Of a DNA stretch of 64,000 nt, positions 23,508 through 35,107 are shown in pieces. The DNA comes from Marasmius tenuissimus. Its lineage: Eukaryota; Basidiomycota; Agaricomycetes; Agaricales; Marasmiaceae. How positions within the stretch are numbered: the first letter of the stretch is position 1; each line of letters opens with the position of its first letter. Where the stretch lies: the NCBI GenBank assembly GCA_029532415.1, contig JAQOTA010000059.1:1-64000 (forward strand), read 5' to 3'. Both the position numbers and the translations under genes were made by a program. The notes under the pieces were generated by a model. The model made no database searches. It saw only the letters and a list, made by a program, of their open reading frames with translations, and was not told where the DNA came from.

Positions 23508-23799
23508 AGTGGAGGTGAAGTGCAAAGAGGATAGGAGATGTTATGGCCCGTTGGCTTAAATAAGTACAGGAATTTGAAAATTTGAGACATCGGGTTCGCA
23601 TTACACCCCACCTGCACGTCAACATTATGCTTAGCCCTTTTCCCAAATACTCTAGCTTGACGATCTAGTTCGTCCCAGTCAGTGAAAGGGTCTCGGGGAG
23701 GGAAACTTACTTCTATCTCTTTTGAGATGATCAGACATGGCTGAATGCCGCATAAAACGTAGGGCTTTTTTCAGTGGTAAAGCGAAGATACGTTGTACA

Positions 23800-26254
23800 C
23801 TACAACGGGACCTCTTGCCCTCCACCCCATTGACTAGCATCCCAGCTCCCACCTGTCTCAACGCTCTCCTCAAAGGCAGCGTACAAGTCTTGAATTGCCT
23901 TCTGCCATTTCTCTCTATCGAGGTGGTCAACGGCACGATCGTAGGTCAAGAACCCATTGACTTCTCCCTCAACATCGGTCGTCTGGGTGTATACGCCACC
24001 GTTGCAGTGTCCGAAGAGGCGAGTTTGCTCCGTGAGTTCTTCGATGACCTAAGGGAGGTAGACGTTGAGAACAGAACAACGCCCGAATAGAGAGAATGAC
24101 GTACCCTCAATGCACGGTAGTTCCATACACCAGTATTAGTATCAATCTCATACGTCTGGGGGATATCCCTAATCGCCTCAAAATCATTCCACAAATGATC
24201 ACTGCGTTCCCAATATCAGATCACCACCATCGTCCCTGCCAACATATGAACCACTTACATAGTCGTGTTCACACCGACACCGCCAAACTCTCCCTGGAAC
24301 CCTACCCTCCTGGAGTCGTAGGGCGTCGAGGCTAAACTACTGAACGGCGATCCACACTGCGGGGTGCTATAATGGTGGTTATCGTGGAAGTCTCCCACAG
24401 CGACATTCTCCCTCCGCTGATGAACGTCGTTCCATCCAGAGACCGCATTGACGAGTTGATGCCCAGCGACGATGTCGTGGATGCGAGGCGACAAGTAGAT
24501 CTCGGGTCCTTCATCACGTTGACCCCAGCCCTCTATAGACGCGAGCAATGAGTCAGAATAGGGACGAGTGGAAAGAGGCGAACTTACCATTGTATATCAC
24601 GAATGAACCTATACTCGGGAAACTAAGGTGCGATTCGACCATGATATCAAGCTGACGCTCAAATTCGGCTTGTTGAGCATCGCTCACTGCGACACTGCCC
24701 TGACTATTCAGAGCCGGCATGTCCTGCATGACAAGCAGTCCGAGGACGTCAGACGCGTAGTAGAATAGGTCGGGTTCAATTTTGATGTGCTTTCGCCTAA
24801 ATAGCGCGCGCTGCATGAGTAAGGACCATCAAAGAGTACGAGAAATGACTTACAAAAAGTTGAAGCCGACTTCCTTGAGATACTTCAGGTCAAATACCAT
24901 GGCATCATAGGAGGGAGGCTGACAAAAGGCTTGATGAACAATTCCACGAGTCATCAGGGAAGACACTGACCGAATGCAGACCGTCAGGCCAGTAGCCTTG
25001 ATCTAACGGACCGAACTGGAAGACAGGCTTGCTGTTGAGAACGAACCGTTGGATGCCGTTGACCTCTTTTCGTTCGACAGTGCGGAAACCGGTATATGTG
25101 AAAGCCGTGTCACTTCCGACTGTGACAGAGATGTTGTAAAGGTTGGGGCTGTCGGGTGACCATGTCTTCAACTCTGGGATATCAGCGCTGAAGGTGATAG
25201 GTTCCCCGAGGGTGCCATTGTGCGTGAAAAGAACTTTCGAGTTGTCGGCGGGATCGAGGAACGATAGGGCAACTGGCGACGTGGAAGAGTTGGTGGAGGT
25301 TGTGATCGTAGTGTTAACAGCACCATCGGCGCCTGCGCGAAGCTGGATTGAGGTGATGTGTTCTGAACTTGGGACTGACTCGAGAGAAACAGTTTGCCAA
25401 ATTCCTGAACAAGGCTGCGCAAGAGGAAGAATAAGCTCGCTAGCGTTTGAAAAGAAGAAATAGGAACGTACTGTGTAGAAAATGTGCGAGGGAACAAGTC
25501 TTTGCTTTCCCATGGGGATGTTCTCGCCTTCGCCATCAGTAGGATCGTAAACGAACACAATCAACTCGTTTCCCTTCTTGTCTGATGTAAGATGTTCGGT
25601 AACGTCGAAGAAGAACTTGTCGTATCCCCCTTGATGTGTCCCGACTTGCTGCCCGTTCACAAACACCGTGGCGTGATAATCGACGGCGGCGAAATGGAGG
25701 ATGGTGTTCTCGGTGAATGTCTCGGGTGCATCAAACGTACGGCGGTACCTACGAGATCGAGGTCGTTGAGGAGATATTCGACTGGTTGACTTGGTTGACT
25801 TGAAAGCTCACCAACTCCACTTGGACTGCTCAGCAATTCCAGAAAGGCCGCTCCTACAAACAGAATGTTAGTGAATTTGAATGAGGGCGACAATATTGAC
25901 GTCCACGAACTCTGCACAGAACGGTACCAAAATTCTTTGGTTCAAGGTCCTTCCCGTGGGTACATCATTCACGTCGTCTCTATTACTGGCCTTCTCGAAC
26001 TCCCAGACACCGTTCAAGTTTGCCCAAGTATTTCGCCTGAGTAAAGGTCGAGGGTATTCTGCCCACACGTTCTCTGGGTCCGAGGAGACAGCTTCCGTCC
26101 ATGGTGTTTTCAATTTGGGTTCGACAAGCTTGTACTGGGCCTCTTCTGGTGAAGGATAGGTCGGTCTCTCGTCCGTAAGGCCACCATTCTTAGGCAACTG
26201 AGCCAAGGTAGAGATGGAGAGCGAGAGGACTGTGAAGACCTTGAGCTTCATCAT
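23800..26254 (-). CDS. Secreted glycoside hydrolase family 2 (beta-galactosidase/glucuronidase-like)
   Basis: GH2 enzymes cleave beta-linked sugars with retention of configuration. The protein starts MMKLKVFTVLSLSISTLAQ, a signal peptide. The sugar-binding jelly-roll domain includes RNTWANLNGVWEFE, ILVPFCAESGLSGI (across a splice), FVNGQQVGTHQGGYDKFFFD and GIWQTVSLESV. An immunoglobulin-like domain follows (LKTWSPDSPNLYNISVTVG, then GFRTVERK). In the TIM barrel the acid/base Glu is in YNEGWGQRDEG and the nucleophile Glu in GFQGEFGGVG, each on separate exons. The C-terminal barrel ends HCNGGVYTQTTDVEGEVNG and a final VETGGSWDASQWGGGQEVPL. At least six short introns are present. The substrate cannot be fixed from sequence; beta-galactoside or beta-mannoside are options. 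A TATAAAA-like box lies about 50 bp upstream (26300-26312). Confidence 0.88.
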
Positions 26255-26499
26255 GTCAGAAGGCAGATGAAACTCACCTCATACAAGTCAGATGGGTGAG
26301 CTTTTTATATGTGATTGATCCTTGAGAATTTGTCAATTTGGAAACATGGTGGTTGGGTGTGGGGATTGGAGGAGTTGCGTCACGCGTGCCATGCTTGGCG
26401 ATCCCGAAGCGGGTAAGACCGAGCGCCCGTGCAAGCGCCCTCCATATTGGTCCATTTTCTCGATCACCGTTCTCCTTCTCGGCACGAGCGAGAGGTAAC

Positions 26500-27040
26500 G
26501 CGTTATTGGGTTTTGCATAATAGCGTGAACACGCAATTTTTTTATTTCACGTCGGGCTCCTCGGAGCGCTCGTGCTGCCGGTGGGGCAGTATGGTCTGCC
26601 GTTGGTTTGAAAGGCCTGCAAGATTGAGCTTCGAGCGAGCTTTTGACTTCCATCCACAATACTGACTCCAGGCAAGCCTGACGAAGCCACTGCGGGATAT
26701 CCCGACGGAGGTCAAATCTCCGTGTTGCCACAGCGGCTGGAGGTGTCGGACCGGGTCACGTAAGGCGAAATAATTTTTTCGCATGTTCACACTGCAGGCA
26801 ATGCGGGATCGTGTCGCTGTGAACCGAGTTCAACTCTGTTTACGCTCGGTTTCCGCCAAGTTTGCCACAGATTGGCTGCATGTACTACTTCACGTGACTT
26901 TGTCCTGCATGAGGCGAAGGCGTGGACAACTTGCAGTAAACTTGGTGGAAACCGAGCGTAAACAGAGTTTACCTCGGTTCATGGTGACAAGAGCCCACTT
27001 TGCCCGCAGTGTCACGCTATTATGCAAAACCCAGTACGCT
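26500..27040. repeat. Short inverted-repeat element (MITE-like)
   Basis: Two copies of a 20-30 bp sequence face each other at the ends: TGGGTTTTGCATAATAGCGT at 26507-26526 and its reverse complement at 27013-27032. Nested inside, 26821-26865 pairs with 26936-26980 over about 45 bp with few mismatches, leaving a loop of about 70 bp. The single strand could fold into a long hairpin. It has no coding capacity. The flanks do not show an obvious target duplication, so the exact ends are uncertain. Confidence 0.65.
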
Positions 27041-28014
27041 CTATCGCTACATCTTCCTCACAAATCAAGATAAGTCTACAAGCTGTCCTCAACATGTTCA
27101 TTGCTAACAATCGTGTTGACGTCGTTCTTCAAGAATCTCATGTGTCCTTCATTCGAACTCGGCAGCCATTAACTACCAAAAGGCATGACACACGCTACAA
27201 TTCTGAAACTCGAACGACATCAGAAGGAAATTCAGCAAATCGTGCCCCAATTATATGCATGTATGTACGAGTCTCCGATTCGCGTCTTGAACGACAGGGA
27301 CGACGGATGTGACGCTATCACATGATGATCTGATTTCAACAACCGCATGGGCAGCATTCTCGAAAATCTATTACTAGCCATAGCGTGTAGTCCACCAAGG
27401 CCTCATCGTCAGCTACTCGCTTGGCCTACGTCAAATTGACGGAGAAGGCCAATTCGTGTTGGTATTATATCTAATCTTTGGAAGGCGTTCTCAGCTAACT
27501 CACTTACAAGCATGTTTTTACGGCCAAGGAGCTCACTTCCCTCAAGGATGGTCCGAGAGAAATGGGAATGAATGCTACAGACAAACTCGAATTCCGTTCA
27601 GATACGATGGTCGTTAATTAAGATCAGTCGAGACTCTGAGTTTGATGACTTACCTTCCAATAAGTTCCACTACTGGTTGGGGAGATTTTGGGAGACTGGT
27701 GTTCTCACATGTCATTTGATTATTGTATCACTGAGCATTACCGCGGCTATCGTTCTCCTGGCCGTAACTTTCACTCAGGAGGTGTGGTACGAGATGTGAA
27801 TGCTGTGGTCGAAGTCGGTGTGCCATGAAGGCACAAGACAAGATCGGGAGGTGGGTTCAGCGTCTCATCGCATACATACGGATTCCTCACCCATAGCTCG
27901 ACGTCCTGGTCGACAGTCAATTGCACGCCGTCCAATCGTTGACGCTGGGAAATTGATAACCACAAGCTGATGAGAATATGCGAATGTAGTATGCTACAAT
28001 GCAACAGAAGATAC
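27041..28014. other. Intergenic before tRNA-Ala
   Basis: No gene was recognised. Open frames here are short and lack motifs. Confidence 0.35.
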
Positions 28015-28104
28015 GGGCGTTTAGCGCAGTGGTAGCGCGTATGCTTTGCAAAATCCCCTGGGATTAGTGTGTATAAGGTCCAGGGTTCAATCCCCTGAAC
28101 GTCC
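28015..28104 (+). tRNA. tRNA-Ala (UGC) with a 19-nt intron
   Basis: The cloverleaf is visible. The acceptor stem GGGCGTT pairs with AACGTCC and has the G3-U70 wobble that marks alanine tRNA. The D arm is GCGC AGTGGTA GCGC, and the anticodon stem TATGC pairs with GTATA. The loop has TGC as anticodon, and the T arm is CAGGG TTCAATC CCCTG. The intron, about 28051-28069, sits one base after the anticodon, the standard place. A T-run follows at 28107-28112, as expected for a Pol III terminator. Confidence 0.93.
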
Positions 28105-28106
28105 AA

Positions 28107-28112
28107 TCTTTT
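28107..28112 (+). terminator. Pol III terminator of tRNA-Ala
   Basis: A run of T starts three bases after the discriminator base of the tRNA. Confidence 0.6.
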
Positions 28113-28572
28113 TCTCCTCCTCCTCAGGAAACTTCATTGTCCTCAAGAAAAAAGCGCTGAGACAATCTTCAAAAGCTGTGTGCATTCCCAACGCGTGTAC
28201 TTACTTCTCGTGATCTTCGTTACAGTTGAAAACGTGGATTGCACTAAGTATTTCGCACTACATACCAAATACATGCTTGCTACATACACGAGGGCGACCA
28301 ATCCCATCGTTACAGAACAACAACATTCCTTCCTTCCATCAAATCATATCAGTGTCCGAGCATAAAAATAGTTTCGTCTAAGTATTGTCGGGTTTCTATC
28401 CGTGGGTTGCTTCATTGACCACCCGGTTTAATGAGTCCGTGAAAAAGGTCTGATATATGTTTGAAAGATAAAGATAGTCCGGAGTCAGTACATACAAGGT
28501 CGATGGTGCAGGCACGATGCAGTGAGGAAGGCGCAGGGTACATGAGAAGAGAACCATCAGCACCCATTGTAC
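28113..28572. other. Intergenic, no feature seen
   Basis: This lies between the tRNA and the 3' end of the GMC gene. No gene was recognised. Confidence 0.35.
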
Positions 28573-30971
28573 TCATAGGAGTAGGAAGGTAACGATGAAT
28601 GTGAACAGACCTAACCACGACCATGAGCCTTTTGGGAGGGAGGATGAAGAGTTTGCGACGACTGTGGCACCAATCTCAGCGATACCGTATGTCGGAGCAC
28701 CAAGCTGAACAGAAACAGAATGAGAAGGGTGGTGAGAAGGATATTTCAAGAGTAGCAAAATGAATACATACGTGAGCAGAGAACAGGAAGGGGAACACTG
28801 AGCCATCGACGACACGGACGTTCTCTGCAAAGTGGGGATTACGCGATCAGATAATATCCACGGGCGTTTCACAATTGTTGAGACTTACTCGTTCCGTAGA
28901 CCTTCAAAGAACTATCGACGACACCTCCCTGTTTCTGAGGAAGCATGGAAACGGTGCATCCGGGATGGAACTGCGTCCAGGTGCTTTCTGCAATCCACTT
29001 ATCCCACTCCTCGTCAGAGTTGACGTTTGCGCCAGGAGACAGCTCGTTCAGAAGTGTGCTGTTGAAAGGTGCGACGCCACCAAGTCTTCGGGCAACTTTC
29101 AATCCCTCTCGTAGCATCACGACGTCTGGAAGAGGAACCTTGGGTACCCAAGGAAGCACACAAAACTAATGACATACCTGCCGGGTGAGCCAAGTAGTTC
29201 GCCTGTATCAACGGGTGGTCGAAGATAGACGAAGAGTTGATGTAAAGACGTCCTTGACTTGATGCAGTTTTAGTGGAGTGATAAAGATCAGATAAGACGC
29301 GAAGTACCTCAGTGGGTGTTGAAGTGCGACGCCAACAGAGATCGTCTTGTTTCCCATCATGTTGAGCAAGAGCTCTACCAACCCGACTTGACTAGGGATG
29401 ATTGTCTTCGAGATGACATCGTATCTCGCTTTGTAACCCTCGATGATAGTCGAGTCTTGAGACAGAAGTGCCTTCGATAAGGACGAAGAGTATTGGTCCT
29501 GGACCTGTTTCTGGAAGTTCTGAGCATTGCCGAAGAGGTAGGAAGCGTTGAGGTAGGCAACACCAGAGTTGACGTTGGCCAAAAATTCCGGTGTTCGCTG
29601 TATCAATTGAATCAGCGTCAAAGCCTTGACTACGACATCGGGAAGTAATCCCTACCAATCCACCTGAATACAGTGCTGTAGCAGTGTCTGATGTAGTGTT
29701 CCAGGTAACAGAATTGGTCTGGTGGTTATAATCAACGTCAGTATCTTGTTTGAGATTACTCGGCAAAGGTAATTATGACGACGTACCAGATGGTCCTGGA
29801 GATGCTGTCCCACGCCAGGGAGGTCAACTTGTACCTTGACACCAGCGCCGTCCAACACCGACTTGGGTCCGATCCCGCTGACAAGCAACAAATGGGGCGT
29901 ACCAATAGCGCCTGACGAGATAATAACTTCCCGTGTTGCTTTGATGGACTGTTTGGCAGCGTCTTTCGTGCGAGCATATTCAACACCGGTAGCGGTTGAA
30001 TCGCTTTCCGATGCAAAGAGGATACGGGTTGCTGTGGAGTTGGTGATGATATTGAGATTCGCGCGCTGTCCCAAAGGGTCGATATAGCCAGTTCGGGAGT
30101 AGGAACGCGTCCAGTTTGAGGGGTTGATGAAGGTACCCGTTGTCCAAGCCCCCCAGTTCTTGCCCGACATGGCATCAGGGTTGTTCCAGATACCAATGTT
30201 ATTCATAGCATCCAGGAACTGGCCACTCTGAGTAAAAGCGCTGGGGCAGGGTCAGACGTGTACATTCTCAATGGTTCGAAAAATGACGAGTCGACTCACA
30301 AAGGCGGGTAACTGGTGTGGATGGGTCCATTTGTTCCGTGGCTGCTCTCGTTCCACTGAGGTTTTGCGATGGCCCTCAAGTTATTGTCGGGCGGTGTGAA
30401 CGATTCTGACTTTTTCATGCCTGCGTATAACGAGTCCCAGTTCCACCTGCTCGCGTCCCCAGTCAAGTCCGCCCACGCGTCAACCTCGATCTTGGAGGGT
30501 CGAACCATGTACATGGCGTTCATGGCAGACGTTCCTCCGAGAACTTTTCCTCGTGGCCACCATATGGTACGGTTATTGGTGGAAGCCTCAGGGAGTGTCG
30601 TATACTGCCAATCCCATTGTGTTCCTGTGATGGAGTTGAGATACGTTGCGGAAGGAGTGTCTGTTCGAGATCTACGGCATCAGTTCCCTGGTCCTTTCTT
30701 TCCGGTCGGATGAGAGCGCACCAATTCGTTGCTTGGCACCATCCCCATTGTCTCCAGCCTCAATTACCAACACGGTCGTCGACGAATCCTCCGTGAGACG
30801 TGCTGCAAGCGCTAAACCGGACTGACCCCCGCCCACAATGACATAGTCGTAAGAGTCCGCAAGAGGGCCGTCAACTGCGAATCGGCGTGAAAGAGGAATT
30901 CGTGCAGATGAAAAGTCGGCACAGGCTAGCACGAGTGCCACCGCGGAGAGCTGTTCGAGCTTTGGCCACAT
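28573..30971 (-). CDS. Secreted GMC oxidoreductase (AA3-type) with hydrophobic C-terminal tail
   Basis: GMC flavoenzymes oxidise alcohols or sugars and often supply peroxide to lignocellulose decay. The product starts [20 protein letters not shown], a signal peptide; an in-frame ATG upstream at 31046 would bury it. The FAD-binding site is [22 protein letters not shown] signatures [16 protein letters not shown] and [18 protein letters not shown] are both present. The catalytic His region is [14 protein letters not shown], and the second active-site region [21 protein letters not shown] carries a His, as in aryl-alcohol-oxidase-like members. Roughly eight introns interrupt it. After the catalytic domain it ends in a Ser-rich stretch and [13 protein letters not shown], which fits a GPI-anchor signal or a membrane tail and is unusual for this family. 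Substrate unknown. Confidence 0.88.
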
Positions 30972-32282
30972 CGAGAAGACGAGAACAGGTCGGTTCTCTG
31001 TGAGGAGGATGAGGGGAAAGATCGAGAAGTATTCGTCTCCCTCCACGTTCTAATATAAGGACCCAATCATCTGGGCAATTCGGGGCGGTGACGGTGACGC
31101 AACATGGTGACTGCCAGTGACATTGCTGGACTACTGTCGCCGCGAGGGAAAAAACTGGACATTCGGGTTCGGATGGAAAGGGCCCATCAAAGCGGCGTGC
31201 CCACCATCTTGTGGTTGCCGGTACCCGGTTCCCGGAATAGGCAAGCTTTCCTTGATCGCCCAACCTGAGGCCTTCAGGATTTCTATGTACACAGATACAT
31301 AGCCCGACATGTCGCTGCAGTTTCTTTCATTCGATTGATTATCTTAGAAACAGAGTCAGAAAGGATCGGACGCCCCGGTCTTATAGGTAAAAAAGCGTAG
31401 TCAAACTCACCGACAAATATCCGTAGTGATGCATTTTGTGCGAGTGTTCGGGAGAAAAGGCGGAGAACTTGAGCTCAACTGGGTTTGCTCCACCTGTGAG
31501 ATACCATGCCACCAATGGTGCTAGAGAGGCGCACGAACGGTCAGGTACGATGTTCCATAGATGATAGCAGCAGTACTTAGGAGACAGAAAGATATGTAGA
31601 TGATAGATGTGATGGCTCACCCGGTCCTCCGTTTGTTCAATTGAGTATGTGCTCCAGATGGCAGAAGTTCCAGATTCCTGAACGCAAGACTCGTAGGCAA
31701 ATATCATGCACAGGTTTTGGGTCCTTGGCAGAAAGGGACCCTCAGATACAAATGGGGTGAGCGGGCAGAAAGAATGGCTGGCAGAGCATTCACAGAATGA
31801 AAAGTTGGAGAGTTGACCATATAGTGTACGAAGAGTGTGCTTGAGAATCTGCAAACGGCTACCTCCTCCTCAACATTCTAGTTGTTCTTTATTTCGGTAG
31901 CATTGATAATGATTGATTGATACGCGTTATCGCGGAAGGAAGAACGAATTGAGCGAAAAGGGTGATGGCAGTCCGAGAGCAAGCGTTTTGAGCATCATAA
32001 GCGCCCAAACTGAAGATTCGGGCGTCTAGTCTCGCGAACGACCCTGAACGACCCCAGGCCCAGGGACGCGACTTGACCAGCTTGATTGCCAACTTTCCCC
32101 GCCATTGTGTGTGCCAACCAAGCCCAACCACCAACGACCACCATCCACTCGGTTTTTCCCGGCGGTGCCACGAAAATTCACCCTGGAAAGATTTCCACGG
32201 GAAGCGGTCTCGTGAGCAGGGGGCCAGGGTCGGGTCCCCGCTGCGGTCTTCCGATTTTCGTTCGACTCTAGCTCCCACAACG
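30972..32282. other. Promoter region and unassigned sequence
   Basis: This separates the GMC gene (minus) and AACS (plus). A minus-strand frame of 157 codons (31381-31854) contains a canonical donor and acceptor and a segment AWYLTGGANPVELKFSAF, but no family is recognisable. It is too weak to call a gene. Confidence 0.3.
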
Positions 32283-35107
32283 ATGAGCAACTACTTTGAG
32301 CACTCGCGGCTTCTATGGGCACCCACGAACCCTCGAAAATCGAATGTAGAACATCTCAAAGACATGATAAACAGGACGAGAGGAAAGAAACTCAGTGAGT
32401 TCGTCATAGTATCCATACATGTGTACATATTCACACTTTTCCGGTTACAGAGGACTACCAAGATTTGCACAAGTATTCTATTGAAGACTATGACTTCTGG
32501 CTGGATCTGTGGAAGTTCTTCTGTATCATCTCGTCTCAACCTCCTCAAACAGTCTGTATGGCCTCACTTGTCGCGTCGTGTGGATATTAAGACGTTTGGA
32601 TAGATCCTGGCACAAGGACATATACCCGAAATTCCGATCTGGTTCCCGGGAGCACGCTTGAACTACGCTGAGAACCTCCTCTGGCGGAATGACGATAAAA
32701 TCGCGTGTACGGCATGTGGAGAGTCAGGGAAAGTGGTTCACTATTCGTTCAAACAACTAAGGCAGAGTGTTCAAGAAATGGCTTCCGCAATGCGCGCAAA
32801 CGGTGTGAGTGTGGGTGATAGGGTCGCTGGTAAGCTTCGTTCTGCTGGACTACAGTCTCCTCAATCTTGACCAACATTGTGGGCTTCCCCCCAGCAATCA
32901 TTACGAATTCGTATACGGCTGTGACTATAGCTCTTGCGACTGCGAGCATAGGTGCCATATTCTCGAGTACGGCGACAGATATGGGTACTCAGGTGAGCAA
33001 AATGGCTGATATCTTCTGACGCACAAATGCTGAATCATATCACACAGGGTATACTTGATAGATACCTCCAAATTCTACCGAAACTCGTATTCTCAGAAAC
33101 CGAAGTTCTATATGCTGGGAAGATCGTCAACATCCTTCCGAAAGCGACTGAAGTCATCGCAAAACTGAGCGAGAAAGGTCTAAAACGCGCCGTTCTACTT
33201 CCGAGTCTCATCAACGGGAGAGAATCGAAGATTTCCCAAACGTGGGTTCTCTGGACGCTCAAAATCCAGATCATCTCTCAACTCTTATTCAGTGTTACAC
33301 TCCGGGAATTCCTCTCAACCGGAAGCAGTGAAGAACTACGATTTGAACAGTTACCGTTCAATCAACCTCTTTTCATCTTGTATAGTTCTGGAACGTCTGG
33401 ACCACCCAAATGCATCGTTCATTCCGCCGGGGTATCTCGTTTCCATAGCTTTTCTACCTCGCGTGTATGCTCATGATTGACATAGGGAGTCTTGATGCAA
33501 ACGAAGAAGGACATTCATCTACAGCTCGACGTCAAACAAGATGACACGTACTTCCAATATACCACAGTAAGGACTAGTGTCCCATCTTTATCAAACCTAC
33601 ATAACGAATTACGTTCCAGACGGGCTGGATGATGTGGAACTATATGCTCACCACACTCTCGATCGGCGCCCGAATAATTCTTTATGATGGGTCGCCCTTT
33701 CACCCAGATGTGCAGACATACCTCAAGTTCATCAGTGACCAAGGGTACGATTATTCTTCGTTCATTCTGTCTATAGTCGGACTGACGTTCATTCCATTGG
33801 TTACGATAGCGTAACACATATCGGAACGAGCCCAAGGTTCCTAGCTGAAGTTCAAGGCAACAATATTAACCCACGTAAACACCGTTTCGCCCGATTCTTC
33901 TCACTGACGCTGACGCTGACATTGAATCCGAACCTCTAGTGGAGCTGGGATCGTTCGAGTCTTTACGCATTCTGTTAGTGACAGGCGCGGTCTTGACGCC
34001 ACCTCTGTTCGAATGGGCGTTCCACGCTTTTGGCGATCGTGTTCACCTTCTCTCGATGTCGGGTGGAACTGATATTTGTTGCGGACGTGAGTCTATTCAT
34101 TGGTCGGGATAGGACCGCGTGGGGCAAATAGCTAACACCGAATGCAGTGGTCGGCGGTAACCCGAGCGGGCCTGTCTATGTTGGAGGTGAGCATTATTCT
34201 ATTCGTTCAGGCAATATCATAACGAAAATGGGCCACCAGAAATTCAGGGGAAAACTCTTGGCATGAAGGTCGAAGTATTCGATCCAAACGGAAAGAATGT
34301 AGAACATGAGGGAGTACCAGGTGAACTGGTCTGTACGAGACCGCACCCCTCCCTCCCTATCAAATTTTGGGGAGACACTCCTGATGGCAAGAAGTTGAGG
34401 GAGACGTATTTCGGTTACTTTCCTGGTGCGTTTTGCGCATCTTCACGGAAAGGATTCGATCTTGCTAACTTCGTTCATTTTAGGAATCTGGCGACAAGGA
34501 GACTTTATCGTTATCAATCCTGCCACCAAAGGAGTTATAGTGCTTGGAAGGAGGTTTGTTTTCCTATATGAATGTCCCACGAAGGAAGCGTTCCTGACTT
34601 GTGCTCGGTATAGCGACGGTGTGTTGAATCCCAGCGGTGTCCGCTTCGGCTCCGGGGAAATCTATACGGCACTCGAGGTATTTTCCGAGTACATCGACGA
34701 CTCGATATGTGTCGGGCAGAGGCGTCCGGACGACAAGGACGAACGAGTACTACTTTTCCTAAAGATGCGACAGAGCCATCCATTCAACACGACGTTAGAG
34801 AGACAGATCAGGGACAAGATTCGAACATCGTTAAGCGCAAGACACGTTCCATCTTGCATCTTCGAAATTGCTGATATCCCGGTGGGTGTCCATTCTTGGT
34901 CCCAGACCTATTAACACGCTTTCTCAACCAATTTATCATTCCCAGTATACGGTCAATGGCAAAAAAATAGAGATTGCGGTCAAACAGATCGTTTCTGGGT
35001 CAAATCTGAAGCCGAGTGGTACTGTAGCGAACCCTGAATCCCTGCAGTTGTACTACAAGTATCGTGATATAGAGAAGGTCGTCGGTGTGGCGAAGGCGAA
35101 GCTGTAG
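32283..35107 (+). CDS. AACS: Acetoacetyl-CoA synthetase
   Basis: The enzyme activates acetoacetate to acetoacetyl-CoA with ATP in the cytosol, feeding sterol and lipid synthesis. It is an ANL-superfamily adenylating enzyme. The start [17 protein letters not shown] is followed by [16 protein letters not shown], typical of the acetoacetyl-CoA synthetase and acetyl-CoA synthetase group. Then come [19 protein letters not shown], the P-loop [62 protein letters not shown], the [16 protein letters not shown] hinge and the catalytic-Lys motif [13 protein letters not shown]. The C-terminus ends in AKAKL. More than ten introns of 50-80 bp were crossed; some exons are short (33-60 nt). The gene appears intact at about 660-680 residues. 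Confidence 0.92.

Noticed and set aside
27771..28106. Minus-strand frame starting MDVQGIEPWT
   Set aside because: It is the reverse complement of the tRNA-Ala and its flank, a known kind of spurious protein.
31381..31854. 157-codon minus-strand frame with internal splice signals
   Set aside because: No recognisable domain and no start context; kept only as a remark in the intergen entry.
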